Source of the DNA: an uncultured Bacteroidales bacterium
Lineage (GTDB): Bacteria; Bacteroidota; Bacteroidia; Bacteroidales; UBA932
Reading direction: 5' to 3'
Assembly: GCA_934702165.1 (NCBI GenBank)
Contig: CAKUYG010000054.1
Coordinates: forward strand, 1-12,204
Length of the DNA stretch: 12,204 nucleotides
A model generated the notes under the pieces. It saw only the letters and a list, made by a program, of their open reading frames with translations. It did not search any database and was not told the DNA's origin. Both the position numbers and the translations under genes were made by a program. Below, one piece after another: positions 4,688 to 12,204 of this stretch. The stretch's first letter is position 1. The number at the start of each line of letters is the position of its first letter.

Positions 4688-6715
4688 TCAATATGTTTTC
4701 CAGATTGTGAAACGTACTCCGGCATAGATCTTCGCACCCATTATCGGGCCCCATACCTGGCTGGCGTCAAAAGACCGTTCGCCCGGAGCCGAAATGATGA
4801 CGTTTTTCTGCCTGAATCCGCCGAGGTTCTCGCCCCCTATGTATATGTCCCAGCCTTTCATCCTGCGTGTGACTTGAAAGTAGAGCAGGGGATAGGCAGG
4901 CGTCCTGCCGGAGGCATACAGCAGCTCTCCGTCAGAGGAGCGGAGAGCGCGCATGAAATCATACACTTCGCTCGGGCCGTTGAGGGAAACTGTCCCGTCG
5001 AAAATCCAGCGGCTGAGCCTTGTGGAGTACTGGAGATTGAGGACGGCCTTGTAGCGGCTGATCATCGGCCTGTCAATGAGGCCTTTCCCCTCGTAGCTGG
5101 CCTTGGCGAGAGTGTAGCGGAAAGTGGTGTTGACGGTAAAGCGCTCCAGCGGCTCCAGCGCGAGGTCGGCCTGGATGTTGTCCGTATAGGAACGCCCTCC
5201 GGCGATGGACGAGAGCTTGTTGAGGTGTACTTCGCTGTCGGTGAAATCGATTATCTGCTGCTCGGTGAACTCGCTGTGGAAGAAGTCGAGGCTCAGGTAG
5301 TCGGAGGAGCTGCCGCCGAAGTACCAGGTGGCGTTGCCCCCTGCTGTCCAGGCGTCTTCGAGGGTGTGTTCGGAGAGGTCTCCTATGAATGCCTTGCCTG
5401 TGGAGAGGATGCCGATATTGTCGCTGACGGGGGTGGAGAACCTCAGGCCGCGTCCGCCGTTCGCCCGGAAAGTGAAGTGCCCGCTCGGACTGTACTTCAG
5501 CGTCAGGCGCGGGGTCATCCGGATCCCGGCACCCGTGTAGGCATCTGCCCTCAGGCCGAGGATGGCGGAGAAGATCTCCTCGTTGTGGAAAGTGTACTCC
5601 GCATACGGGCCCGCGCTTGCGAGAAAACTCTTCCCGGAGAAGGCCCCGCTGAAGCGGGAGAGCTCCTCATCGTACCAGTCGGCGATGCCGCTTGCCCCGA
5701 CGGTGAACTTGTTGTGCTCATCTATTTCGTCCTGGTAGAGGAGACCGAGGTATGCACTGTGCTGCTTTGCCCCATAGAGAGCCTCCCCGAAGCGGGAATC
5801 CATCTTCTGGAAACTGTAGTCTGAGACCAGGGCCACGCTTCCGGCCCGTCCCGCCGGTGTGCCGGCCTTGAGGTAGGCTCCGAAAGAGCGGTTGGCGATG
5901 TCCGAAGTCCATGCTCCCGGCATATCGGAGCCGTGCATGAGCTGCCCTCCCTGACGGGAGTCGTTGACCGCCCGTACCCCGAAACGCACCGCAGTGCCGT
6001 CGCCCTTGAAATACAGCCAACGGTTGGCAAGATTGAACTGGAGTTGCCTCGGGTCGTCGGCAAATCCGTCCCCGTTGCCGTCCATGGCCATGAAGTTGCC
6101 GGAGACATGGCCCATGAGGGCCGTGCTCCACTTTTCCCCCATCTGGAGAGATGAGACTATATTGAAGTCCGTCTTGGTGTCGTTCATCACGGATGCGTTG
6201 ACGAAGAGGGGCTTCTCGTCGGTCGGCTTCTTGTGCTCGATGTTGATGGCCCCGGTGATGGACTCGCTCCCGTTGACTACTGACGTTGCTCCCTTGGCTA
6301 TCTGGATGCTCTCCATCCACGGCCCCGGGATGTATGATAGGCCGAACGGGGCGGATAGACCTCGCATCACCGGTCTCGCCTCGTCAAGCATCTGGGTGTA
6401 GATGCCGCTAAGGCCCAGAAGCCTTATCTGCCGGGCCCCCGTGACAGCGTCCGAATACCCCACGGTGACGCTCGCCGAGTTTTCGAAACTGTCGGCAAGG
6501 CTGCAGCAGGCAAGTTTCTGAAGCCCCGCAGAAGAGATTACCTCTGTGCGGATGTCCTTGCCCTTGGAGAGATATGTCCCGCTCTGCCGGGCTGTGGATA
6601 CAGCCACTTCGAGCGAGTCAGTCCAGCCCTTGTACAGCCCGGTGGTGTCCGGCATCTGCGCGGATGCGGTCAAGGCACTGGCCAATATGCAGACGGTTGA
6701 TAATACGCACTTCAT
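4688..6715 (-). CDS. TonB-dependent outer-membrane receptor, metal-operon type
   Basis: A 675-aa outer-membrane receptor: signal peptide MKCVLSTVCILASALTASAQ (1-20), plug domain (about 50-165) and a 22-strand-type beta barrel to the C-terminus (FTIWKTY). The plug contains KLACCSLADSF (68-77) with adjacent Cys70-Cys71, then TVGYSDAVTGARQIRLLGL and IQIAKGATSVVNGSESITGAINIE. An acidic EF-hand-like loop, DGNGDGFADD (212-221), lies in an early barrel loop. Receptors of this type in Bacteroidota commonly sit beside HMA proteins, as here, so a soft-metal or metal-chelate substrate is likely. It starts 52 nt after the first receptor gene. The start at 6715 gives a clean signal peptide; the longer frame to 6796 would overlap the upstream gene. 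A possible internal promoter lies directly before the ATG. Confidence 0.9.
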   Translation of the reverse strand: MKCVLSTVCILASALTASAQMPDTTGLYKGWTDSLEVAVSTARQSGTYLSKGKDIRTEVISSAGLQKLACCSLADSFENSASVTVGYSDAVTGARQIRLLGLSGIYTQMLDEARPVMRGLSAPFGLSYIPGPWMESIQIAKGATSVVNGSESITGAINIEHKKPTDEKPLFVNASVMNDTKTDFNIVSSLQMGEKWSTALMGHVSGNFMAMDGNGDGFADDPRQLQFNLANRWLYFKGDGTAVRFGVRAVNDSRQGGQLMHGSDMPGAWTSDIANRSFGAYLKAGTPAGRAGSVALVSDYSFQKMDSRFGEALYGAKQHSAYLGLLYQDEIDEHNKFTVGASGIADWYDEELSRFSGAFSGKSFLASAGPYAEYTFHNEEIFSAILGLRADAYTGAGIRMTPRLTLKYSPSGHFTFRANGGRGLRFSTPVSDNIGILSTGKAFIGDLSEHTLEDAWTAGGNATWYFGGSSSDYLSLDFFHSEFTEQQIIDFTDSEVHLNKLSSIAGGRSYTDNIQADLALEPLERFTVNTTFRYTLAKASYEGKGLIDRPMISRYKAVLNLQYSTRLSRWIFDGTVSLNGPSEVYDFMRALRSSDGELLYASGRTPAYPLLYFQVTRRMKGWDIYIGGENLGGFRQKNVIISAPGERSFDASQVWGPIMGAKIYAGVRFTIWKTY

Positions 6716-6717
6716 AT

Positions 6718-6745
6718 CCGCAAATATAAAAATTTTTATTTGCGG
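6718..6745. repeat. Inverted repeat over the promoter of the second TonB receptor
   Basis: CCGCAAATA (6718-6726) and TATTTGCGG (6737-6745) are perfect 9-bp inverted arms around a 10-nt A/T-only centre. It fills most of the 52-nt gap between the two receptor genes and includes the candidate -7 box. It could be a regulator-binding site or a hairpin in the polycistronic mRNA; no U-tract follows, so it is not a standard terminator. Confidence 0.6.
6721..6728 (-). promoter_or_regulatory. Candidate internal promoter -7 box of second receptor gene
   Basis: On the minus strand TATATTTG, followed by CGG, ends 5 nt before the ATG at 6715. It is an exact TAnnTTTG match inside the inverted repeat. No good -33 element is seen. 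Initiation here would give an almost leaderless mRNA. Confidence 0.45.
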
Positions 6746-6767
6746 CAGGCTGAAGCTGCGCAAAAAC

Positions 6768-8651
6768 TTACAGCCTGATGTCGAACCCTGCAACAACTGT
6801 CGCCCCCGGCATCGGGTAACCTGCGTTGATTTCGTACTTTTGCGCGAGCAGATTTTCCCCTCTTGCCCAGAGCTCCAGCCACTTGTTCACCTTGAACGAG
6901 CCGCGCAGGTTCCAGAGCAGGAAGTCCTCCTTCTGCACAGGTGAATTCGAGGTGTAGAGGCCCGCGACGTACTGAAGCCCCGTGGAGACGCTCCAGCGTC
7001 CTTCCGTCCAGTTCGCTCCCGCGTAGGCCTTGTGCTCCGGGGCCGCGATGACAGGATTCTTCATGTGCAGGTAGCTGTAGTTGGCGTTGACTGACCAGAC
7101 CCTGTTTATCCTCCATGCCGCCTGAAGCTCGGCTCCGTTGTTGTGCAGTTCGCCTGAGTTCTGGTTGAGCATCCCGGCTCCTGAAGGATTCGGGAGGGTC
7201 TGGATTATATTTTCCGCGTCTATGTGGAAGAGATTCAGCCCATAACTGAACCTGCCGCCGAGGAGTTTCTGGCTAAGAGCCAATTCATAGTTCCAGCTGC
7301 TTTCCGGCTTGAGGTCCGGGTTCTGCGGAGGGAACATGTACATTTCCCTCAGGATAGGGTAGCGGAACCCCTTGGCCACCGAGGCCTTCAGCTCGATGTG
7401 GTGCGGCAGGTGCAATGCGGCTCCGGCCTGCGGCACCCATTCTGTGCCCAGACGTGAGTGGTGGTCGGCACGCAGGCCCGCGTTGAGTGTCACCAGGCCT
7501 GCGATGTGCTGGCGGATGTCGATGTAGGCGGCGAGTTCCGTCTCGTGTTTGTCCACCAGAGACTTGTCGTCCTGCATCTGATAGTCGTTCCAGGCCTTTC
7601 CTCCGTAGCGGAACCAGTCAGCCCCGACGGTGGTGCGGTTGCCCTCGAAGAGCACCGCGCTCTGGTAGAGGGAGACTCCCATCATGTCATCGTACGACTC
7701 GAAGGTGTACGGGTCGATTATGATGACGTCGGCCGCGTGCCCGTCGCCTATGCTGTGCCTTCCCCAGTTGTAGAAGAAACTCAGCGCTCCGGAGGTCTTG
7801 CCGTATTCATTGCGGGCCGAGAACGATGTCATGCCGCGTGTGATGCTCTGGTCGGCATCGATGAGAGGGGCGCTGACCGGTCCCGGGCAGGAGGCGTCGA
7901 AATGCGTAAGGTCAATGTCGGCGAGGAGTTTCCAGTTGCGGCTGAGCTCATAGCCAAGTTTGCCGTAGCCTCCGTATTGGGTGAAACCCATGTTCTCGCG
8001 GTGTCCGTCCGTGCGGTTGTAGGAGGCAGTGAGGTTGGCGCTGAATCTGCCGCTCTTGAGCATGGCTCCCGCTTCGGTCTCCAGAGTGTTGTACGAACCG
8101 TAGCCGCTGTGCAGCCTGACTTTGAACCCGTCACCCTCCGGCTGGCGCGTCACGATGTTGACCACGCCGCCCATCGCGTTGGAACCGTACAGCACCGATG
8201 CCGGGCCGCGCAGTACCTCCACTTTCTCCGCGAGCAGGCTCTGGTATGAGTCGGCTATCGGATGGCCGAATATGCCGGCGTACTGCGGATGTCCGTCTAT
8301 GAGCACCATCATCCTGGCGCTTCCCCCGCTCAAGCCGCGAAGAGACATCCCGCCGGCTGCACCTCCGGAAACCCCGTAACCCATGATTCCCCGGGCTGTG
8401 GTGAAAAGTCCCGGGATCTGTTCTGTGAGCACAGGCAGCAGCGACGGCTGCATGGACTGCTCTATCTCTGTCCTGTCCACCACCGATACGGTCTGGGACA
8501 AGTGTCTGACATCCACTTTGTTGCGCGTGCCGGTAACTACGGCTTCGTCTATAGGGAAAGTTCTCAGGCTGTCGGCCTGTCGGCCTGCTGCGCCCGTCGG
8601 GGTGAGCAGGTACAGTGCCGCCCCCACGGAAATGATCAATTTTGTACTCAT
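6768..8651 (-). CDS. TonB-dependent outer-membrane receptor, BtuB/CirA-like
   Basis: A 627-aa receptor, first gene of the operon. It has a signal peptide (about 1-25, MSTKLIISVGAALYLL then TPTGAAGRQ), a TonB box-like segment IDEAVVTGTR (34-43) and a complete plug domain (about 45-168). Plug landmarks are VLTEQIPGLF (74-83), MSLRGLSGGSARMMVLIDG (102-120), KVEVLRGPASVLYGS (143-157) and GGVVNIVTR (161-169). The barrel runs to the C-terminal GFDIRL. Length fits siderophore/cobalamin-type receptors. The leader is too short to hold a cobalamin riboswitch, which argues against B12; the HMA gene in the operon favours a metal or metal complex. The start at 8651 gives the signal peptide; an upstream in-frame start at 8714 would run through the divergent promoter region. 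Confidence 0.92.
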   Translation of the reverse strand: MSTKLIISVGAALYLLTPTGAAGRQADSLRTFPIDEAVVTGTRNKVDVRHLSQTVSVVDRTEIEQSMQPSLLPVLTEQIPGLFTTARGIMGYGVSGGAAGGMSLRGLSGGSARMMVLIDGHPQYAGIFGHPIADSYQSLLAEKVEVLRGPASVLYGSNAMGGVVNIVTRQPEGDGFKVRLHSGYGSYNTLETEAGAMLKSGRFSANLTASYNRTDGHRENMGFTQYGGYGKLGYELSRNWKLLADIDLTHFDASCPGPVSAPLIDADQSITRGMTSFSARNEYGKTSGALSFFYNWGRHSIGDGHAADVIIIDPYTFESYDDMMGVSLYQSAVLFEGNRTTVGADWFRYGGKAWNDYQMQDDKSLVDKHETELAAYIDIRQHIAGLVTLNAGLRADHHSRLGTEWVPQAGAALHLPHHIELKASVAKGFRYPILREMYMFPPQNPDLKPESSWNYELALSQKLLGGRFSYGLNLFHIDAENIIQTLPNPSGAGMLNQNSGELHNNGAELQAAWRINRVWSVNANYSYLHMKNPVIAAPEHKAYAGANWTEGRWSVSTGLQYVAGLYTSNSPVQKEDFLLWNLRGSFKVNKWLELWARGENLLAQKYEINAGYPMPGATVVAGFDIRL

Positions 8652-8655
8652 GCCG

Positions 8656-8663
8656 CAAAGATA
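8656..8663 (-). promoter_or_regulatory. -7 box of the TonB/HMA operon
   Basis: On the minus strand TATCTTTG, followed by CGGC and then the ATG at 8651, is an exact TAnnTTTG match. The box and its CGG tail match those of the second receptor gene (TATATTTGCGG) at 10 of 11 bases. The short spacing implies a leaderless or near-leaderless mRNA. Confidence 0.6.
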
Positions 8664-8684
8664 GGCATTTCCGCAGAATTGGCT

Positions 8685-8692
8685 TATATTTG
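8685..8692 (+). promoter_or_regulatory. -7 box of the serine dehydratase gene
   Basis: TATATTTG, followed by C, ends 8 nt before the ATG at 8701. Only 21 nt separates it from the divergent operon box (8656-8663), so the upstream elements of both promoters must overlap. No clear -33 TTTG is seen. Confidence 0.6.
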
Positions 8693-8700
8693 CCTTTCGT

Positions 8701-9933
8701 ATGAAATCTCTCAAGGAACTCTACAAGATCGGGCGCGGCCCTTCGAGCAGCCATACTATGGGCCCGCAGAAGGCGGCGATGCTCTTCGCCGCGCGCCACC
8801 CGGAAGCCGCCTCGTTTGAGGTCACCCTCTACGGAAGCCTTGCCGCTACAGGCAAGGGGCATCTCACCGATGTGGCCATCATCGATGTGCTCAAGGCGGC
8901 GGGGGCATCGTCATCCCCGGACGGGCAGACCCCGGTGGCGATAGTGTGGAAGCCTGAGGTCTTTCTGCCGTACCACCCCAACGGGATGAAGTTCGTCTCG
9001 CGTGACCCGTCCGGCGAACCCACCGACGAGTGGACGGTCTACAGCATCGGGGGCGGCACCATCTCCGAAGGGGAGGGTTCGCTGATAGGGGAGGGCCCCG
9101 ACATCTACCCCCTCTCCACCATCTCCGACATCATGCAGTGGTGCAAGGACACCGGACGCAGCTACTGGGAATACGTGGAGCAGTGCGAGGGCCCGGAGAT
9201 CTGGGACTACCTCTCCACAGTCTGGGCTGCCATGAAGGCATCGGTCGAGGCCGGGCTGAGCAACGAGGGAGTGCTCCCGGGGCCGCTTCACCTCTCCCGC
9301 AAGGCGGCCACCTATTATATAAAGGTGTCGGGATACAAGGCCAACCTTCAGACCCGGGGCCTGGTGTTTTCTTATGCCCTCGCCGTGAGCGAGGAGAACG
9401 CCTCCGGCGGCACAGTGGTCACAGCTCCTACCTGCGGGGCGAGCGGGGTGATGCCGGGAGTCCTGTACCATATATGGAAAGGACACACATTCAGCGAGAA
9501 ACGCATCCTGCATGCCCTTGCTACCGGGGGGCTTTTCGGCAATGTGGTCAAGTGCAACGCCTCCATCTCCGGGGCCGAAGTCGGGTGCCAGGGCGAGGTA
9601 GGCGTGGCCTGTGCCATGGCTTCAGCCGCCACATGCCAGCTTTTCGGGGGCACGCCGCGCCAGGTCGAATATGCTGCCGAGATGGGACTTGAACACCACC
9701 TCGGGATGACCTGTGACCCGGTATGCGGCCTGGTGCAGATCCCCTGCATCGAGCGCAATGCCATGGCCGCTGCGCGCGCCTTGGACTGCAACCTCTATTC
9801 CGCTTTCTCCGACGGCTTCCACCGTGTATCCTTCGATGAAGTGGTGAGCGTCATGAAGCAGACAGGCCACGACATCCCGTCCCTCTACAAGGAGACAAGC
9901 GCCGGTGGCCTGGCTACCAAGATGCTTGTTTAG
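8701..9933 (+). CDS. sdaA: L-serine ammonia-lyase (iron-sulfur L-serine dehydratase)
   Basis: A 410-aa single-chain enzyme (beta and alpha domains fused) that converts L-serine to pyruvate and ammonia using a [4Fe-4S] cluster. The N-terminal part has GPSSSHT (13-19) and the substrate-site segment ending in YSIGGGT (114-120). The catalytic part carries TAPTCGASGVMPG (241-253). The likely cluster ligands are Cys296 (GAEVGCQGEVG), Cys338 (TCDPVCG) and Cys349 (IPCIERN); their spacing of 42 and 11 equals that of the ligands known from Legionella. SHTMGP and EVSVMKQTG-type segments are normal. The C-terminus, ETSAGGLATKMLV, lacks the tail Cys that plugs the active site in some homologues. It stands alone behind its own promoter, and its stop overlaps that of the GH43 gene by 3 nt. 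Confidence 0.95.
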   Translation: MKSLKELYKIGRGPSSSHTMGPQKAAMLFAARHPEAASFEVTLYGSLAATGKGHLTDVAIIDVLKAAGASSSPDGQTPVAIVWKPEVFLPYHPNGMKFVSRDPSGEPTDEWTVYSIGGGTISEGEGSLIGEGPDIYPLSTISDIMQWCKDTGRSYWEYVEQCEGPEIWDYLSTVWAAMKASVEAGLSNEGVLPGPLHLSRKAATYYIKVSGYKANLQTRGLVFSYALAVSEENASGGTVVTAPTCGASGVMPGVLYHIWKGHTFSEKRILHALATGGLFGNVVKCNASISGAEVGCQGEVGVACAMASAATCQLFGGTPRQVEYAAEMGLEHHLGMTCDPVCGLVQIPCIERNAMAAARALDCNLYSAFSDGFHRVSFDEVVSVMKQTGHDIPSLYKETSAGGLATKMLV

Positions 9934-10910
9934 TCGTCCTGTCCCTCGATGGTCTGTATCGTGCCGTCAGGGTTGTAGTGCAGTTCGCAGACTTTGAGGC
10001 TTCGCAGACAGTTGACTCCTCCCGAAGGGACGCTGTCGTGGTGGAAGAGCCACCACTTTCCGCCGTACTCCGCGATGCTGTGGTGAGTTGTCCAACCCAC
10101 TACCGGGGTCATTATCACACCCTTATATGTGAATGGCCCTAAAGGGCTGTCGCCGATGGCATAGCACAGCAGGTGGGTGTCTCCGGTGGAGTAGCTGAAA
10201 TAATATTTACCCTTGTATTTGTGGAGCCATGCGGCTTCGAAGAAGCGGCGTGAGTTGTCGCCTGCGAGCAGCGGCTGTCCTTTTTCGTCAAGTATCTGCA
10301 CGTCCTGCGGCTCCCCGGCAAACTGGAGCATGTCCCCGCTCAGGCGCACCACCTTCGGACAGAGGGCGGGTTCAGCATCGGCCGGGAGGGTAGAACCCGT
10401 GTCCAGCGCCTTGTTGTCCCGGTATCTCTGGAGCTGACCGCCCCAGATGCCGCCGAAATACATATAGTGCACACCGTCCTCCTCAAAGACGCAGATGTCT
10501 ATCGAGTAGCTGCCCCTCATCGGGTCGCTCTGCGGTGTGAACGGGCCGCACGGGTTGTCAGCCACGGCCACTCCGATGCGGAATATGTCGTTTTTGTCCT
10601 TCATCGGGAAATACATGTAGTACTTGCCGTCTTTGCGCGCCACGTCGCAGTCCCAGAGCTGACGGCCGGCCCAGGCGATTTCCTCCCTTCGCAGCACGGC
10701 CCCGCTGTCCTTGACCGGAGAAGTCATCGGATCCGGGCCGTCGAGGGTGAGTACATGGTAGTCCTTCATGTCGTACTCGCTGCCGAAATCATCGTCCGGA
10801 ATCCCGGACTCCCAGTCATGCGAAGGGTAGATGTAGAGTTTGCCGTCGAAGACGTGGACGGACGGGTCGGCCATGTAGTCTGATGGCCACAGGTATCTTT
10901 TCTTAGACAT
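9930..10910 (-). CDS. Glycoside hydrolase family 43 protein
   Basis: A 326-aa five-bladed beta-propeller glycosidase of family GH43, whose members mainly hydrolyse alpha-L-arabinofuranosides or beta-D-xylosides. Candidate catalytic residues follow the family pattern: Asp15 in MADPSVHVF as general base, Asp138 in SIDICVF as pKa modulator, and Glu225 in FFEAAWLHK as acid. A His pair in TTHHSI (274-279) fits the propeller centre. It has no signal peptide and no carbohydrate-binding module, so it acts in the cytoplasm on short imported oligosaccharides. The ATG at 10910 overlaps the end of the symporter gene by 8 nt, implying translational coupling. Sugar specificity cannot be read from sequence alone. 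Confidence 0.92.
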   Translation of the reverse strand: MSKKRYLWPSDYMADPSVHVFDGKLYIYPSHDWESGIPDDDFGSEYDMKDYHVLTLDGPDPMTSPVKDSGAVLRREEIAWAGRQLWDCDVARKDGKYYMYFPMKDKNDIFRIGVAVADNPCGPFTPQSDPMRGSYSIDICVFEEDGVHYMYFGGIWGGQLQRYRDNKALDTGSTLPADAEPALCPKVVRLSGDMLQFAGEPQDVQILDEKGQPLLAGDNSRRFFEAAWLHKYKGKYYFSYSTGDTHLLCYAIGDSPLGPFTYKGVIMTPVVGWTTHHSIAEYGGKWWLFHHDSVPSGGVNCLRSLKVCELHYNPDGTIQTIEGQDD

Positions 10911-12204
10911 TGTTTTTGTGTTTTGCTTCTATCGCTTTGTTTATTTCATCCATTTTCTCATCGCTGAGCTCGTATTTGCTGATGATGAACATCGCCAGGA
11001 CGAGCAGCAGCGCCGGTATCACGCACACCAGCCAGAGGATTCCCTGCTCCGCGAGCGGGGTCTGGGTGGAGTTGGCGGCGTTGAAGCCCACGACCGAGAG
11101 CACCAGTCCCGGCACCACTCCGCCGAGAGCCATCCCGGCCTTGAAGAATATGCCTGTGAGAGCGTTGACAATGCCGGCTATGCGTCGCCCGGTAGTGTAT
11201 TCCCCGAACGCCACAACTTCAGGCACCAGGGCCCACATGTAACCGGTGGCCACTATGATGCCGGTGGACTTTACGAACTGTGCCAGGTACACTATCCACA
11301 TCTGCGAGCGCAGCGCGGGAACCATGGACACCAGATAGAGCATTGCCATGCCCACCATGGCTACGGAGAGGAAAATGAAGAACATCCCCTTCTTTCCGGC
11401 CTTTTTCTTGATGGCGGGTACCATGGGCATGAATATGAATGCCGGGATGGAGCCGAGTCCCATGAACAGGGACATCTGGGCAGTGGTCGAGTGGATGTTG
11501 TACTGCATATAGTATGAGCCGGCCGCGTTGCTCACCGACATCATCGCGAAGGCGGTGATGAAAAAACAGGCCAGCACCCTGAGCGGGCGGTTGCGTCCGA
11601 ACTCGGCCCAGAGGTCCGAAACCTTGACGTTGGCCGTCTCCTTCTCATCCATCACCACCCTCTCGCGGGTCTGTGAGAAGCAGAAGAACAGGAACGCGAG
11701 TCCCACGAGCGAGTACACCAGCATCGTCATGAACCAGGCGTGTCCGTCAGCCGGCATGGCCTGTTCTCCGACCATCTGCGAGCCCTTGGCGAAACTCTTC
11801 ACCAGGGCCGGAATACCCATGGACACGGCGAGGCCGCCGAGGTTGGCCATGAACATGCGGGTGGAGGTGAGCACCGTGATCTCATCGGTGTCACGGGTGA
11901 GCGAGGAGTTGAGGGCGCCGTATGGCACGTTGACGAGCGTGTAGCACATCGACATCCCCACGTATGTGATGTATGCGTAGAGCAGGGATCCGGAGAAACC
12001 GTTCCAGAAGCAGAGCACGGCGAACGCCGTGAGAGGTATGCCTCCGAAAATCAGGTAGGAGCGGTATTTGCCGAACTTCGGGTTGTGCTTGTCCACGAAC
12101 GCGCCCACGATAGGGTCCCAAAGCACGTCCACTATCCGGACGATGAGGAACATCACCGCAGCGACTGCCGGGTCGAGCCCGAAAACGTTGGTGTAGAAGA
12201 AGAG
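10903..12204 (-). CDS. GPH-family sugar:cation symporter (MFS), 5' end outside window
   Basis: A partial transporter of the glycoside-pentoside-hexuronide:cation symporter family; 433 codons are visible and the frame is open to the right edge, so the N-terminus is missing (relatives are about 450-500 aa). The diagnostic first-loop pattern is present: RIVDVLWDPIVGAFVDKHN followed by KFGKYRSY, including the Asp pair that binds cation and sugar in MelB-like proteins. About ten or eleven hydrophobic segments follow, with a long central cytoplasmic loop around DEKETANVKVSDLW. It ends in a basic tail (KHKNNV). Overlap with the GH43 gene indicates that it imports the glycoside which GH43 then hydrolyses. 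The promoter is outside the window. Confidence 0.92.
   Translation of the reverse strand, partial: LFFYTNVFGLDPAVAAVMFLIVRIVDVLWDPIVGAFVDKHNPKFGKYRSYLIFGGIPLTAFAVLCFWNGFSGSLLYAYITYVGMSMCYTLVNVPYGALNSSLTRDTDEITVLTSTRMFMANLGGLAVSMGIPALVKSFAKGSQMVGEQAMPADGHAWFMTMLVYSLVGLAFLFFCFSQTRERVVMDEKETANVKVSDLWAEFGRNRPLRVLACFFITAFAMMSVSNAAGSYYMQYNIHSTTAQMSLFMGLGSIPAFIFMPMVPAIKKKAGKKGMFFIFLSVAMVGMAMLYLVSMVPALRSQMWIVYLAQFVKSTGIIVATGYMWALVPEVVAFGEYTTGRRIAGIVNALTGIFFKAGMALGGVVPGLVLSVVGFNAANSTQTPLAEQGILWLVCVIPALLLVLAMFIISKYELSDEKMDEINKAIEAKHKNNV

Noticed and set aside
4874..5824. A 316-codon plus-strand frame
   Set aside because: It is a shadow of the second receptor gene: composition is rich in Gly, Val and Glu without domain structure, a usual artefact of G/C-rich coding DNA.
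7458..8249. A 263-codon plus-strand frame
   Set aside because: It is antisense to the first receptor gene, whose plug and barrel motifs are unambiguous on the other strand.
8652..8700. Cobalamin riboswitch before the BtuB-like receptor
   Set aside because: Only 49 nt of intergenic DNA, shared with a divergent promoter; far too short and without conserved B12-box sequence.

Overview
The window looks like a chromosomal segment of a Bacteroidales (Bacteroidota) gut-type genome with fairly high G+C. Three things point there: promoter -7 boxes of the Bacteroidota form TAnnTTTG lie in front of almost every transcription unit (five of six read TAnnTTTGC), ribosome-binding sites are weak, and the gene content is typical (TonB-dependent receptors, a secreted HMA-domain protein, a GPH-type sugar symporter with a cytoplasmic GH43 enzyme, single-chain iron-sulfur serine dehydratase). 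Genus cannot be assigned from this sequence alone.

Layout. 1-335: no convincing gene; a degenerate direct repeat at the left edge and a candidate promoter. 336-1184 (+): CPBP-family membrane protease. 1202-2374 (-): a two-gene unit, flavin reductase-like protein followed by a uracil-DNA glycosylase superfamily protein. 2399-3892 (+): a visibly A/T-richer block with a type IV (AbiE-like) toxin-antitoxin module. The antitoxin AbiEi is intact and sits behind a promoter overlapped by a perfect palindrome. The toxin AbiEii is broken by a 1-nt frameshift immediately before its catalytic Asp-Ile-Asp motif and also lacks its usual C-terminal part. 3931-4058 (-): a second, 91% identical copy of the 3' end of the flavin reductase gene, so the module is bracketed by a direct duplication.

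4136-8651 (-): a four-gene operon read right to left and ended by a clear intrinsic terminator. It encodes a BtuB/CirA-like TonB receptor, a second TonB receptor with a Cys-Cys motif in its plug, a secreted single-HMA-domain protein, and a very small lipoprotein whose reading frame is broken. The HMA protein suggests uptake or handling of a soft metal such as copper across the outer membrane; the substrate is inferred. 8652-8700 is a 49-nt divergent promoter region. 8701-9933 (+): L-serine ammonia-lyase. 9930-12204 (-): a GPH symporter (running off the right edge) overlapping a GH43 glycosidase by 8 nt, a cytoplasmic sugar import and hydrolysis pair. The GH43 and serine dehydratase genes converge with overlapping stop codons.

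The most distinctive parts are the decayed AbiE module framed by duplicated flavin reductase DNA, with its intact operator and antitoxin, and the double-receptor metal operon with its frameshifted mini-lipoprotein. I see no RNA gene, CRISPR array or intact insertion sequence.
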